64,000 bases of DNA from Amanita rubescens (lineage: Eukaryota; Basidiomycota; Agaricomycetes; Agaricales; Amanitaceae). Of this stretch, positions 11,615-22,884 are shown in pieces. Within the stretch, counting starts at the first letter, position 1. The number at the start of each line of letters is the position of its first letter. Below the pieces are notes generated by a model. The model was not told where the DNA came from. It worked only from the letters and a program-made list of their open reading frames with translations, and ran no database searches. Location: NCBI GenBank assembly GCA_015039365.1, contig WION01000001.1, positions 620,001-684,000 on the forward strand, in the 5' to 3' direction. The position numbers and the translations under genes were made by a program.

Positions 11615-13454
11615 ATGCCGTCACAACGCCCCTATCCCATGACACCCAGCAGGAAGGACAAGGACCCACAGAGCTTTTCTTCAAGGCGTGACAAGGAAAG
11701 AGAGAAAGCAGAGAAAGAGCGTGCAGCTGTCGCTGTCGCCACCGTCGAGCGTCTCAAAGCCGTGGTTCGTCGACTACCGCCCAACCTCCCCGAAGATGTC
11801 TTTTGGCAAAGTGTACAACTGTGGGTTTCTGATGAAACGATAACATGGAAGGTCTTCTACCCAGGCAAATTCAAGAAGAAGTGAGTTCTCAAGTTGACCG
11901 CTCGTTGAGACAGGGTCTCATAATGTCGATGCTAGGATCAATAAGGAGAATGTACCATCCCGCGCATATATCGCGTTCAAGAATGAAGAACTATTGGCGC
12001 AGTTTAGTAAAGACTACGATGGTCATGTTTTCAGGGATAAGCAAGGTTGATTCCCTTCTCGCCTGTGTCCGTTATGCTCCTGACTGCTGCCAGGCAATGA
12101 ATCGCAAGCTATTGTAGAGTTCGCACCGTATCAGAAGATGCCATCTGACAAGAAGAAAGTTGACGCTCGGAACGCTACTATTGAGAAAGGTACGCATATA
12201 GCTGCTGAATATATGCGTGGTATAACAACGGAAACATAGACGAGGATTACATATCATTCATTACTTCTCTCAACGAGCCTGCAAACACAGAACCTGTATC
12301 AATCGAAGCTCTGAGTGAGGTTATTTATCCTGATGATAAGCGACAATTGCTCAATGTTTCATTTTCTAGTTGCAGCTAATCAAGCCCAAGTACCACCCAT
12401 GCCAAAGACGACACCCTTACTCGAAGCACTCAAGGCGGAGAAGTCTGCTAGCAAGGACAAAGAAGCTATTTTGCGCAACCACGCCCATTACAAGGATCCT
12501 GTTGTTTTTGCATCGAATAATGCGATGCGTGGTGCGGGATCATCCGCCAAAGACGAAGTTGGAAAGAAGAAAGGTGGCCCATCAGTTCATCCCAAGGAAG
12601 TTGCATCAGAGGCCGGCAAGAAGGGCAAGAAGCCACAACCTACTCAGATTGCAGCTGCGAGGCAGCAACAAGCCGCAGCAGCAATGGCAAAGAAGGAACA
12701 CGCCCAAAGTCCCAAGCCTTCAAGGGCTGCTCGTCAACAGGCAGCCGCTGCAAAAGCTGCTGCTGCTACCCAGCCCGTGACACAGCCTCAGGCCCACGCT
12801 TCGGGGGTCAATAAGCCAGTAGACGTGCCTCCCCTCGCTGCTTCATCTTCCGGGGAAAACGGTGAAATACCCCCAATGGCGGCTTCCACAGTTCCAGCCC
12901 AGGTCGCCGCTGCTGCGGCATCTCGCAGAGGAAGGCCTATACTCGGCCTCGGCTCGCGGCAGTTGCAAGCTGCATTAAGCCAGGTTGGCGCAGCTGCCAT
13001 CGAGAGAAAGAAGCGGGAGAGGGAGAAGGAGGCATCGAAAGAGGGTACTGGTGCCGATGCTGCGGAAGGATCTTCAGAAATGGGTAAAGGACTAGAGCTG
13101 CTCGGCCCCGACATTTCTCTACCTGCCTCCCCCGAGCCTCCCGCGGATACCGAGCGATCGAAACCTGGAACTCCATCTTCTCCTCGTCGTGGCCGCGGGA
13201 AGAAGGAAAAGGTTGGGCATCAATATGAGGCAGGTCTAAAGGTTCCGAGCATAATGCAACGCCCCGATGGCATACCTCCGCCTGCGCTGCAGCGCGATGC
13301 AGCAGGACAGGTATTGCCTAGTCCCGCTCGAGGTCGAGCTGCTTCTCCCAATGATAATGTTGTTCCTATCGGACCTACTGGTGGCCCTCCACCTCGTGGA
13401 CCTAGGCGGGGCCGAGGGAGGGGCCGAGGCGGACCTATTCACAGAGGTGGTTGA
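11615..13454 (+). CDS. UPF3: Nonsense-mediated decay factor UPF3
   Basis: The start is MPSQRPYPMTPSRKDKD, followed by a charged KEREKAEKERA stretch. The Smg-4/UPF3 RNP-like domain spans roughly residues 40-170: VVRRLPPNLPEDVFWQSV, the strand SRAYIAFKNEELL, then AIVEFAPYQKMP. That last motif is the most diagnostic UPF3 signature. About four introns interrupt this domain. The long last exon from 12315 is low-complexity and Ala/Gln/Lys-rich, with an RG-rich tail (RRGRGRGRGGPIHRGG). UPF3 shuttles between nucleus and cytoplasm and bridges UPF2 to the exon-junction complex. A canonical C-terminal EJC-binding motif could not be picked out by eye. It is divergent from SYF2. Confidence 0.9.
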
Positions 13455-13748
13455 TGGTGCACAATGCACGGCTTTGGCCTTTGTGAGCTTTTGCAACTTT
13501 GTCTCGTGATAATCTCTGAGCAAGGACATAGCGTGATATTATGTCAAGTCTGCCTCGCATAGGAGGAGGCGCTCGGTACCACTACGACTGCTACGGAGGC
13601 ATTGGCAGGAGTTTGCTGATAAACTCTCCGTGATGGATGGAGAGACAGTTCTATACTTACTAGTCTGGACTGTGTTTTTGGATGTTGTACGTTGTGCACG
13701 CTTGATACTACATCATGTACGCGGACTCCGCGCCAAGTTAGTCTCAGC

Positions 13749-15702
13749 ATGGAATCGTTCCTCGTCCAGCGTTCGCTTCTCAATCCAAAATTCGAGAGTT
13801 ACAAACTAGACGTTCTCCCCCAAGACCCAGTTCACCGCTATGATCTCCCATTCAAACCGAGCAGGTCAACCGTGTCGGGCTCTGCTCCGCTGACATTCCA
13901 AGAGATGCAGAGCCGTATATCGCACAATCACCTGTCGCTATCGAGCGAAACTGGCCAGGCCATTTACGTGGACTCGGCCAACCGGGTAGTCGTGGTGAAT
14001 TTGGTGAGCAACACATGCGATACAAATCACTTTCACTCCGCTAAGGACGAGACATACAAAGGCAAATGGTACACCCACATTTCGCGCTGTATATCAACTT
14101 CCGGAGCCTGTAGCATCTACATCTGGAATACGGTCCGAATACCCAACTGCGGTCTTCTTCCGATCAGATGTCATTCTTGTTGCTGACGGGAATGGGCTAC
14201 TCTATGTTCTCAACTTGCCAGCTGGCGATGGAAGCGCTAAGGTTGTCGGGGTATTCACCACGTCGCCAGGATCATTGGAATCTCCATTTCGGATTCATTT
14301 CCTCCACGCGGAATCGCCCACCGTCGCGCTCGTTATAGTTTCAGCGCGTTATTATGACCCAGACCTCATCGGCGTTCAAAGGCCCACACCCACGAAACCG
14401 GGGGATATTAAATTCGACGTATGCGCCGTCCGAATCGACCTATCCATGTTGTGCTCAACCGATATCGTACCTTTACCACTGATTTGGCACCGTAGAGGAA
14501 ATGAAGTCCCTATCTACGCCAACTACGATCCATTGCTAGATTCCTTCTTGCTCGTCGGGGGCTCTACCTATCCGGAACTTTCCGCTCCAGCGATGGAGAG
14601 ATATGAACCCTCGCAGGACGAATACGTCTCGATCCCTAGAGCCGACGAGAATCAAGACGGCGAGAACCAGGATCCTCCAAAACCGCATCCCTACTCCTGG
14701 ACACAGACGTCCGATTCAGTCACCGTTGCTTTCCCTCTCCCGTCGAACACCCCCAAATCCAAAATCAAAGTCCTCTTCTCCCCCAAAACTCTAACGCTCC
14801 ACGTGGACCCCGACAACTCAGTGGCAGATCCTCTACTCCCTTTACCCAGGTACTCTGCAAAGCTGCTTTGGGACGCCGTCTCTCCCTCTACAAGCTTCTG
14901 GACTTGGGATCGCGAGGCGGAGCATTCGTCCGGTTTGTTAACGCTTCACTTGGATAAGGCGAACGAAGGCGTCAAATGGATGCAAGTCTTTGCCTCAGCC
15001 GCCACTTCCACTTCTCAAAATCGTCTGCCGGAAGATGTCGAGGTCCCCGAGACACTCGACCCATCCGAACTCTGGCGCATCCGGGAAGCGTTGGACAAGT
15101 ACACCGAGGCGCTGCGTCCCGGGGGTATGGGACACGGGTTGGGATCCGGCGTACCGAGTCTAGCGGATGGAGAGATGGACGACGAAGTAGACCAATCGGT
15201 TGGCAAGGAGACGTACCAGACGTGGATCACTCCAGAAGGCGGTACCCCCTCCTGGTGGAAAAACGCGCGAGATATTCCGTTTCAACTCCTTTCGACGCCT
15301 CTGCCTGGACAAGCCGCAGCAGCACAGTCGCTCATCGTTAAAACCAACATCGACGGTGCTGTGTTTAAGCTAAACTACGATTCTGTTGACACCCCGAGGT
15401 GGGAGCATACCTCGACGTTCCCTGCGCTTGCGTTTGTGCTCGCGTCCAAGCGGGACACTTGCTTTACTCATCATATCGACAAGGCGGTGTTTGCGTTTGA
15501 AGGTGGTGCGAAGGACCGCGGTGGGAATCTTTATGTTTATCAAGCTGCTCCTCCGTCGAGCATGTGGGCAAAGCAAGCCGTCGTCAAGGTCGACGATGGG
15601 CGTGGTGGATCTTTACTGGGAGTAGGTTTGTGGAACGCGGAGCAAGGTCCAGTAGTGGTGTGTATGACAGAAGGGGAGTTGGTTCTCGTAAAATTGTTTT
15701 AA
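13749..15702 (+). CDS. NudC domain-containing protein 1 (NUDCD1/CML66-like)
   Basis: The N-terminal half starts MESFLVQRSLLNPKFE and is beta-propeller-like, with DSANRVVVVNL and DVILVADGNGLLYVLNL. A CS (p23-like) domain follows: YSWTQTSDSVTVAFPLP, then KIKVLFSPKTLTLHV, and a closing TWDREAEHSSGLLTLHL. The C-terminal third is again strand-rich and ends EGELVLVKLF. This order (propeller part, CS insert, propeller part) matches NUDCD1, an Hsp90-type co-chaperone family linked to WD40-protein folding and coatomer in animals. Fungal roles are little known. One or two introns lie between about 14005 and 14165, and the rest is a single exon of 1.5 kb. Confidence 0.82.
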
Positions 15703-15963
15703 GAAAGCTGACTGTCTACTGATCGTGAGCGGATAGATGTACTTTTCGCTGACGACGTCGACCTCCTCAAAAAAGATTTATCTATCCTTTTAGTCATGGA
15801 AAATAAATGGAAAATATAAATCATAAAATAAACGGAAGTGTATGCGACACTATCCTTATTATAAAGGATGATCTCCTATGAAGAAATCCGCTGCACAACT
15901 GTCGAGAGACCACCACAAGTAAGGCGACAGCAAGCACAATGTAGTTTACAGCGGAGTATCTTA

Positions 15964-16432
15964 CTGCCTTTTTCACATAAGTTGGCGGGGTGAGAAAAAA
16001 TTGAAAAAACGCGTGCCAGAAAGAAATTGGTATAACTCGCCGAGTTTTATGCGGAATGACGTCGGTATTAGTGCATTAGAACTGGAATAAATAGCACTTT
16101 TCCCCTGTAATGGTCCGAACATAAGAAGATTGAGTTTCGGAGATTTCAGCCATACCCTACACATTTGAATAATTTGAATAATTTTTGGTAATTCCGTGGC
16201 TGTTACAACATGTATTACCATTTTTCCAAATCTCCGATGCCATGTATACACATCCCCGAAATTCCATCCTCATGTACTCGGAGCACTACAGGTAAAATGT
16301 ACTATGTATTCTTGTTCTAATGCACTAACACCGACGTTATTCTGTGTAAAACTCGGCGAGTTATGCCAATTTCTTTCTGGCGCGCGTTTTTTCAATTTTT
16401 TCTCACCCCGCCAACTTATGTGAAAAAGGCAG
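15964..16432. mobile_element. Palindromic MITE (foldback element) flanked by TA
   Basis: Two arms of about 190-220 bp are near-perfect inverted repeats of each other around a centre near 16198. The outermost 30 bp, starting ctgcctttttcacataag, are identical. Both ends are flanked by TA (15962-15963 and 16433-16434), the usual target duplication of Tc1/mariner-type elements. No transposase is encoded; short open frames in the arms are mirror images of each other. It inserted 18 bp 3' of the stop codon of the APP1-type gene. Assignment to Tc1/mariner rests only on the TA duplication. Confidence 0.85.
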
Positions 16433-16449
16433 TAATCGAAAGTGCACAA

Positions 16450-17690
16450 TCAACATTCACCATTTGCAACATTGATGTCAGCGAGACCAGGGATTTCAGA
16501 GTCATTGAAAACCCTCCATCGGCTAGAAGGCACCCCGTCAAACGCAGCTGCGAACCTGGCAGCCGTATTATTAGCCCCGTCGACTTTGCGAATCCAAGCA
16601 CACATGATGGAATCTCCATATTTCCTATATCTGTTTAGAGAGAGAGCAGAGTTTGAGCAGAGGGCACGAAAATTGGAAAAAAAAGTACGTACGCTTCACC
16701 GTATGTTTCTGGGTCCTTTTGAGTTGAATCTCCGACGACTAGGAACTTTTTATTCGGGTACATTCCTTTGATCTGATCAATTATCGCCGACTTGTACTCA
16801 AAGATCCCATCGCTTTCCATGAAATTGACGATATCGTGGATATCGGTAAGATTGCGCAAGAAGAGCGGTCCCTTTGACGAAGAATAGGTAGTGTCGATAA
16901 AATCATGTATGAAAGGGTAAATCTGGAGCATGGAACCTGAGACATAGAAGAAATGTGGCGATAAAGAGCGCGCAAGCGATGCGTAAAGCTCAGGCATGCC
17001 ATCCACGGGAACAGGATCGTCAAGGAATGTTGTCTTGAGCATCTCGGAAGTGTCAAGGACATGCGTGACCTTCACCGTGTCGTCAATATCTGAAGTTTGG
17101 TGAGTCGATTTGTCTGCAGCCATACGATGAACAGACGTACCTGAAATTACGCCGAAGCCCGAGTCTGGATAAAAGAAAATGTTGGACGAGATGGTCCTAT
17201 TGTCAGATGCCGATAGAACTACTGTCGCACTGTAGACGCCGTTTGGTTGAAAATCGCAAGCGCCGAGGGATGCATTCCGATTGAACAGTCCAGATTCAGG
17301 GAAGTCCGCTGTCTTTGATAAGGACGCCTGCGCCGCGCATCCCTGGACATTGAGTTGGATGGTCTTGTCCCCCAAACCCATTGCAGCGAACAGCTTCGAC
17401 CGGTTAACCAGATTCGGCATCGACTGGTCGACGCTGACGCCGAAGGCCGACAACAACTCTCTGATCACGAACACAGCAGGTTGAACGTGGACCTGGCGAG
17501 CAAAGACGAAAGCATCGAATTGCGCAAGCGTGGTGCCCGAATTTGCAGGATCGATAAATGCAGGCGCGTCGAAAAGGACGACATCGTCAGAAGTCATGAT
17601 GTTACCCGGCGATGCTGAGCCCCAATGCGGGAAGAGGGCACCCAAGCCCAAGCCAGCGAGTACTACGTCAATGACGGGGAGGAAGTGCAT
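16450..17690 (-). CDS. Secreted APP1-type phosphatidate phosphatase domain protein
   Basis: The start MHFLPVIDVVLAGLGLGALF looks like a signal peptide, so the product is probably secreted or lumenal. The APP1 catalytic domain (DUF2183, HAD-type) is recognised by FFYPDSGFGVIS followed, after an intron, by DIDDTVKVTHV. That is the DxDxT nucleophile motif of the family. Later parts are FFYVSGSMLQIYPFIHDFI, KKFLVVGDSTQKDPETYGEA and, after the last intron, KYGDSIMCAWIRKV. Yeast App1 is a Mg2+-dependent phosphatidate phosphatase acting at actin patches; this version lacks obvious SH3-binding tails. The intron inside the motif is 51 bp, a multiple of three with no stop, so its retention would insert 17 residues just before the nucleophile. 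The stop codon lies 18 bp from the MITE. Confidence 0.82.
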
Positions 17691-18632
17691 CGTAGGAGGG
17701 TAAGTTGGACGAAGCGGCTCGCGCTCCTGGAAAGCTATTGGATTCCGAGCCAGCCACCCGTGGAAATCGTTCCCAATTTGCCCGTTGTAGTACTCCGTAA
17801 GTCTGAAGCACGTTTGATGGTCAGCTGAATGTTAGCCTCCACTTTTGAGTGCTCCCCCGCTTTGGGTGCCGTGTAATCCGCTTGCGGATTTGTCTCGTGC
17901 TGTAGAGACTAAGCATCAGCTGACATGCTCGTAACCACTTCTTAAGGTTGTTATATTAAGCATAGCTTGGCTACACGGAATGGTTTGCCCAGCAAGTACG
18001 GTGTAGTGAGCAGAAGCGCATAAGACGGTGATATCGATCAACGTTGATCAAGGCTGAAGCTGAAGCGCTGACAGGTGTACAAGTATATGTAAATATAGAT
18101 CGCCAGCATTTATCCCCATTCCGTCATCTGTTAAAAGAGAGCCACACGTTCGTCCCTCCAGCTGCACATGGTAGGAGATGATAGGCGAACGTTTGAACCC
18201 GTCTCACTCATTATTTGAATCGGAGGATATTATATGAACAAACTTGAAAGATACGGCATCGTTACCTTCTCTTGTCAGCCATGCCTTGATTTGGTATAAA
18301 TTCGACTCTTGGACTGCCAGCCGCTCTTTCTTCCTTTCTTCTTCTTCCACTTACTTGAACACGCTGCTGAACGTAAATTCTCTGCCAAGACAAGCGCCAA
18401 CACAATGGTAGCGTATTTTTTTCCATCCGGTCTCTCGCCGTTACTTTCTCCAATACTTCTTGAGCTCTAGTCAACGTTCTCTCCTACCTCACCTCATCAT
18501 CAAAAAAACAAAGTGTGCATCACCGTTTAAATTATCACAGTCAGAGATTGTCGCCTCGCTGGTGTACCCGCGATATTGTTCGCGTGGCCTGGATCATTTC
18601 TGGGAGCACATACATCACTGCTGTTCCAACTA
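17691..18632. other. Intergenic, no gene recognised
   Basis: This contains the upstream regions of the APP1-type gene (-) and the RG-rich gene (+). Pyrimidine-rich tracts occur near 18330-18500. No conserved coding exon or RNA was identified. Confidence 0.5.
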
Positions 18633-19395
18633 ATGACAGGAGAAAACCAACCGCCCTCTGAGGGCACTTTAACTGTACCTGAAGCCTCCGGATCTGGATC
18701 TGGTGGTGGAGGTTTTAATTGGGACGATATAGACACGTCGCACGAAGGATGGGGATGGATAAAAACCGGAAACCAGGTGAGAATCCCTTTATCTGTCTCA
18801 TTTTCAATGTATTGTTCATAGGACAAGAGTTTGCAAAATAAAAAAAGGTTATCGAAACTAGCACATCTGGCGATGATTCTCGGCTCGTCGAAGGCTTCAG
18901 GTGGTAAAGACCTTTACTATGCTCCAATGACCAAAGGGGCTGCTCACCACAATGACTTCGTCCCCGAAAAATCCTTGGACTACCTATCAGGACCAAAAGT
19001 GGATGACAAGTCGAAGTTAGCATGTTGGCAAGCCATTCAAGGCTAGCCGTGACGAGTTTGAGCAGAAAGCCCCACTAGATTTTACACAGACTCCGGAACA
19101 GGAGGCGAAATATTATCATGACGCGCAGAAGAACGAGAAGAACCCTAAACCGTCGGCTCACGAGTCACAGACTGTTGAGGCGTCTACTACCAGCGGCTCA
19201 CAGCGGCAGCGAGGCAGATTTGGACTCCGACGCGGTTCATCATCTTCCTTCCGCCAACAACCACAGGGCCGTGGTCGCAGCCGATCAGGATCACCTGTGC
19301 CTTCTGGTCCCTCTAATCGATACTCGCGATCTGGACGCGGACGCGGTGGAGGCTACCGCCAAAGTTCACCTCGACGCAGTGGCGGCAGAAGATAA
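18633..19395 (+). CDS. RG/Ser-rich hypothetical protein, apparent frame break
   Basis: Exon 1 begins MTGENQPPSEGTLTVPEA and contains a Gly/Ser run and the short motif SHEGWGWIKTG. An intron of 46 bp follows, then DKSLQNKKRLSKLAH and YYAPMTKGAAHHNDFVPEKS. Around 19022-19050 the reading frame ends at TAG, but a neighbouring frame carries on at once as GKPFKASRDEFEQKAPLDF. It continues through an RG-rich tail (GRGRSRSGSPVPSG, SRSGRGRGGGYRQSSPRR) to the TAA at 19393-19395. A normal-sized intron does not repair the join. The tail suggests RNA binding. I do not recognise the family. Either a one-base indel is present in this strain or assembly, or an unusual splice is used. Confidence 0.55.
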
Positions 19396-20007
19396 TAGAT
19401 CCAACTGTTGGTTACCAACGTTGGCGAGCAACGATTCATGGATGTCGAGTAGTTAGTTGTATTGTACGACCTTTTTGTGTACCTTACCAGTAGAAGGGCG
19501 TTCAGAGTTGAGACGTGCCTATAGTATTAGACGTGTCACTGGCAGGCATCGAACGGTTGGACCGAATTTGACAAACGCGCCCTGGAGTAAGCCTGTTGAC
19601 ATTCGGTCTCTATACAAGCCATCAACGAGTCATATCGACTTGATGGTAGTCCGACTGTTCTGCATGTTCTGAACATCCCATCTTCACGCATTTGTTCTTT
19701 GTCCTCTCAGGAGCGTCTTGGCTTGAGCCACTCGAGTTCTGGGATAACCTGGCCATGAATGGGTCGCTGGGGCCATTGTAATACACCTGATTATTCGATT
19801 GTATGCGGCATTGTAAAAATACATAAAAAATACACACTATATATATAAGCGGCGCTACCTGTAGCGCCTATCGCCACGCATACCACGCGAGGCACAGCAC
19901 GCCGCATTTATCAACCCTAAATAGAGATTGGTCCAAATATACGGCTTCCTTTGTACCAGCTTTGTCCCAGACGGACGGACGGAATGCTCTCCTGGTTAGA
20001 GGAGAAG
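19396..20007. other. Intergenic, no gene recognised
   Basis: Convergent 3' regions. A small perfect hairpin (ggcgcta-cctg-tagcgcc) lies at about 19852-19869, after a TA-rich run. It could aid 3'-end formation but is unproven. Confidence 0.45.
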
Positions 20008-21339
20008 TTATCGAACCCCTCCGAAGGATTGGTCTTGCGGGACGGCTTCCCGTCTGCTCTCCGATTTCAGCTCGTCATTCATCCTCTTCCTCAACTCTGA
20101 AGGGCGACGACTCAGCGTTTGACCAGACACCCAAGTATCTTGGAACAAGGCAGACTCGATCTGCGTCGGGGCTGATACAGAATCATCGACATCGTAGTCG
20201 TATTGCCTCGCACGACTGTTCAATTGCACGAGGAGTGTAATGGAGCACCACTTTTCCAACGACATCGATATCCCCACGACGTAGGTTTGATCTGGAAAAG
20301 CGGCGAGGAGCACAAGGCTAGTGATGGATCCCCCAGCTGGATGCATGTACACAGTCGATCCGCAGAACCAAGTCTTTCGAAACGTACCCGTTATCACCCC
20401 AGTTTCAACTGTAAGACGTATCACCCTTTTTACCATACGACGAGTTGACTGGTGTCTTGTATCGCTCCGAATCAACTAACCGCAGATCATCGATCACTCT
20501 TCATTCGTGCTAAAGAGAAGCGAAAAAAAAATACCAGCACGACCATCACGGTTGCAATGATGATATCGCAGAGTGCCCATATACTGAACCACGTCTGAAA
20601 AAAAAAAAAGGTCGCATAACATAGGTATAGGGATCGAGACGAGAAACTGTTACCAGGAGGAAAGCGAACATGATCTTAAGAATATCATCTGCGGGATCGG
20701 ATCGGATGAAGAAAACGGCCATCGTTGTTCCCGTAGCAAGCTGCATGAACGAAAACTTGTAAGAAACGTAAGCAAAGGTTGAAAATCACTTCTCGAAAAG
20801 AAACACACGAACCAAGATGATGACACCCGCCAACCACCTGTTATGGGATAACAGGTATATTCTGTACGTATACAACGCTTGGGTAATCACCGAAACTATC
20901 GCTATATTCAAGTCGAGGCTCGAGGGGTAAAAGACCAGCTATGGACGTACCACAGCAAAGGACACACAGCCGCACATATCCCAAGCAAATAAGGGTTAGT
21001 ACTAATAGCCTTGACGTCGACCGTTCCCGAACCAAACGTCGTATACATATCGAAGAGCATCACGCCAGCTTGGACGGATTCGACCACGTACAAGCTACAC
21101 ACGATCGCTTTAATGCGTAGCTCGTCGCGTGGATAATCGAGATAGTACCCATCTATTGAACGATATCGGGTGAGATTTGGGCGGCTCTTGGGAGGGAGAG
21201 AAGGAACTTGCATGTTTGGACGGTGAGTGAATATATTGACGAGGTAACTAGTTAGCTGGGATTAAAAAAGGTGAGGACTCGAATTTACAATAGGCGTTGG
21301 GCTCACTAGAGCTGTGGGGTTGGTGCGGAGCGCGTTCAT
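20008..21339 (-). CDS. DUF6534-type multi-pass membrane protein
   Basis: Spliced exons give the helix pattern of the fungus-specific DUF6534 family. The parts are YYLDYPRDELRIKAIVCSLY (loop and TM2), an exon reading VSVITQALYTYRIYLL, the signature TWFSIWALCDIIIATVMVVL, then RRMVKRVIRLTVETGVITG and SITSLVLLAAFPDQTYVVG. The last part reads SLEKWCSITLLVQLNSRARQ before a polar C-terminal tail. The alternation and the W-x(5)-CD-x(2)-IA motif are typical. These proteins are seven-pass-like, abundant in Agaricomycetes and of unknown function. The N-terminal exon is uncertain: the proposed start MNALRTNPTAL is short and the usual first membrane helix is not evident, so the true start may differ or the N-terminus may be truncated. 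Confidence 0.75.
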
Positions 21340-21688
21340 GTCAGTGTCGTTGAGCCTTGGGGAGCTCACGGAATGTGCATCAAATCATAACAGTTATGAT
21401 CAACTGATCGAAAAACTGCACATCAAATCGAGGCTAATTACACAAAAGATCCGCAGTTATCGACGGTTCTAACGGGTGATTTGAAGGAAGGTATCGTGAG
21501 GTCTAAAAGTATAACATCAACTACAACAATAACACAACTAAGCATGATAACGTCAAAAAAAAACGCAAATGTCGGTGAGAAGCGTCCGAACGCTGCCGTT
21601 CTACGGACTACAGCACATCAACAAATGCCACGCTAATACATCCAAAAATACGATGCAATGGAATAGGGTATCGCACATAGCGTCAGAT
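21340..21688. other. Intergenic, no gene recognised
   Basis: Upstream of the DUF6534 gene and 3' of the KNH-like gene. AT-rich, with no coding signal. Confidence 0.45.
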
Positions 21689-22664
21689 TTAGAAGAGGAC
21701 AAAGCCGAGGGCTGCGAGCAATGTCCAGGCAAAGCCAGTTGCTGGACCAGTGGCGACCGCCGCGCTGCTGGGGGTAATAGTAGCCTGTGTGGAAAAAGTG
21801 GTTGTGGGACTTGATGATGTAGGAAGCGAAGAAGTTCCCGACGAGGACGGCAATCTCGTACTGGCCAAAGTCGACGTTCCGGCACCGGATGTACCTGATG
21901 AAGCACCGGACAAGGAAGTGCCAGTGACAGTAGTACTACGCGCTGAAGTGGAAGCAGAAGAGCCGCTAGCACTGGTGCCACTGGGGGTTGGACCAGACGA
22001 CACACCAGATGGAGGGGTTGTAGAACCACTCGCGGAACCACTGGGGTACGTCAGGGAAGAAGGAACGGCGATGCCAGATGTCGCAGATGGATCGGGGGAT
22101 GAGAATGATCCACTCATACCGTCGAGCGCAAAGTTAGGTGTGTAGCCATGGTATGATCCATCGGAGGAAATAAACGCGACATAACTACGAAAGATCAGTC
22201 AAAGAAGGAGTTCAAAACGCGAATACGTACTAGGCACCAGAGTTTGGACCGGCTTGGGGGTTCGGCTAAGAATAATCAGATGAAAGTTCGAAAAAATGAT
22301 TGATACTATACTCACCGTGAAGGTCAGAGAATGAGACGTGGAGACATCAACAGGAACGATCGTTTGAACGAGTTGCTAGGGAGGATGAGATTATGAACTG
22401 ACGGTGAGGTAAATGAAACCTACGAGATCCCCGGTGTAAAGTCCCACTCTCACGACGCCAATGGACGACAGAAGTGGAGGAACACCATTATCAACCCACG
22501 AGACTGTGCACGACTTCCCGCCATGGCAGGAATCACCCGAGGCGGGTTGGGTAACCTAAACGCGTGTTAGTGGGAAACAAAAAGGAGGGAAGGACGCATA
22601 CATAAATCTCGGCACTAACGAAGAGGGCAGCGGAGAGAGTAACGAAAGCGCGAAGGGCGTGCAT
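21689..22664 (-). CDS. Kre9/KNH-like GPI-anchored Ser/Thr-rich cell-wall protein 1
   Basis: Five or six exons. The signal peptide reads MHALRAFVTLSAALFVSAEI. The Kre9/KNH N-terminal domain has VTQPASGDSCHGGKSCTVSW, VVRVGLYTGDL, VPVDVSTSHSLTF and PNPQAGPNSGA, ending YVAFISSDGSYHGYTPNFAL. The last exon is almost entirely Ser/Thr/Pro/Gly and ends in a hydrophobic tail (GFAWTLLAALGFVLF), the signal for a GPI anchor. Such proteins sit in the plasma membrane or wall and are thought to act around beta-glucan assembly. It is the first of four related units between 21.7 and 27.2 kb and is divergently transcribed from the MoCF-domain gene. Confidence 0.85.
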
Positions 22665-22884
22665 CGCAGAAGGGCAAGAAAGAGTGCAGGCTAAGGAGGG
22701 AACGCGACAAGGAAGGATTTATAGTAACGGACTAAGCCAAGTATGTAAAAGATGCCTTCACCATGTCGCGAGGTAAGGTTGTCATGCTTACCATATCGGG
22801 AATATATCTCCATATAGATAATCTGCCACGTGCATGTACGCGAATTCGACGTAGAGGCGGGCAGCCCAGAGTTCAGTTGGCTCA
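22665..22884. promoter_or_regulatory. Divergent promoter between the KNH-like gene and the MoCF-domain gene
   Basis: 220 bp between the two start codons, with no coding potential. Both promoters must lie here. Confidence 0.5.

Noticed and set aside
19852..19869. Short hairpin as a small RNA or terminator
   Set aside because: Only a 7-bp stem, in a eukaryotic intergenic region. Intrinsic terminators are not expected, and nothing else supports an RNA gene.
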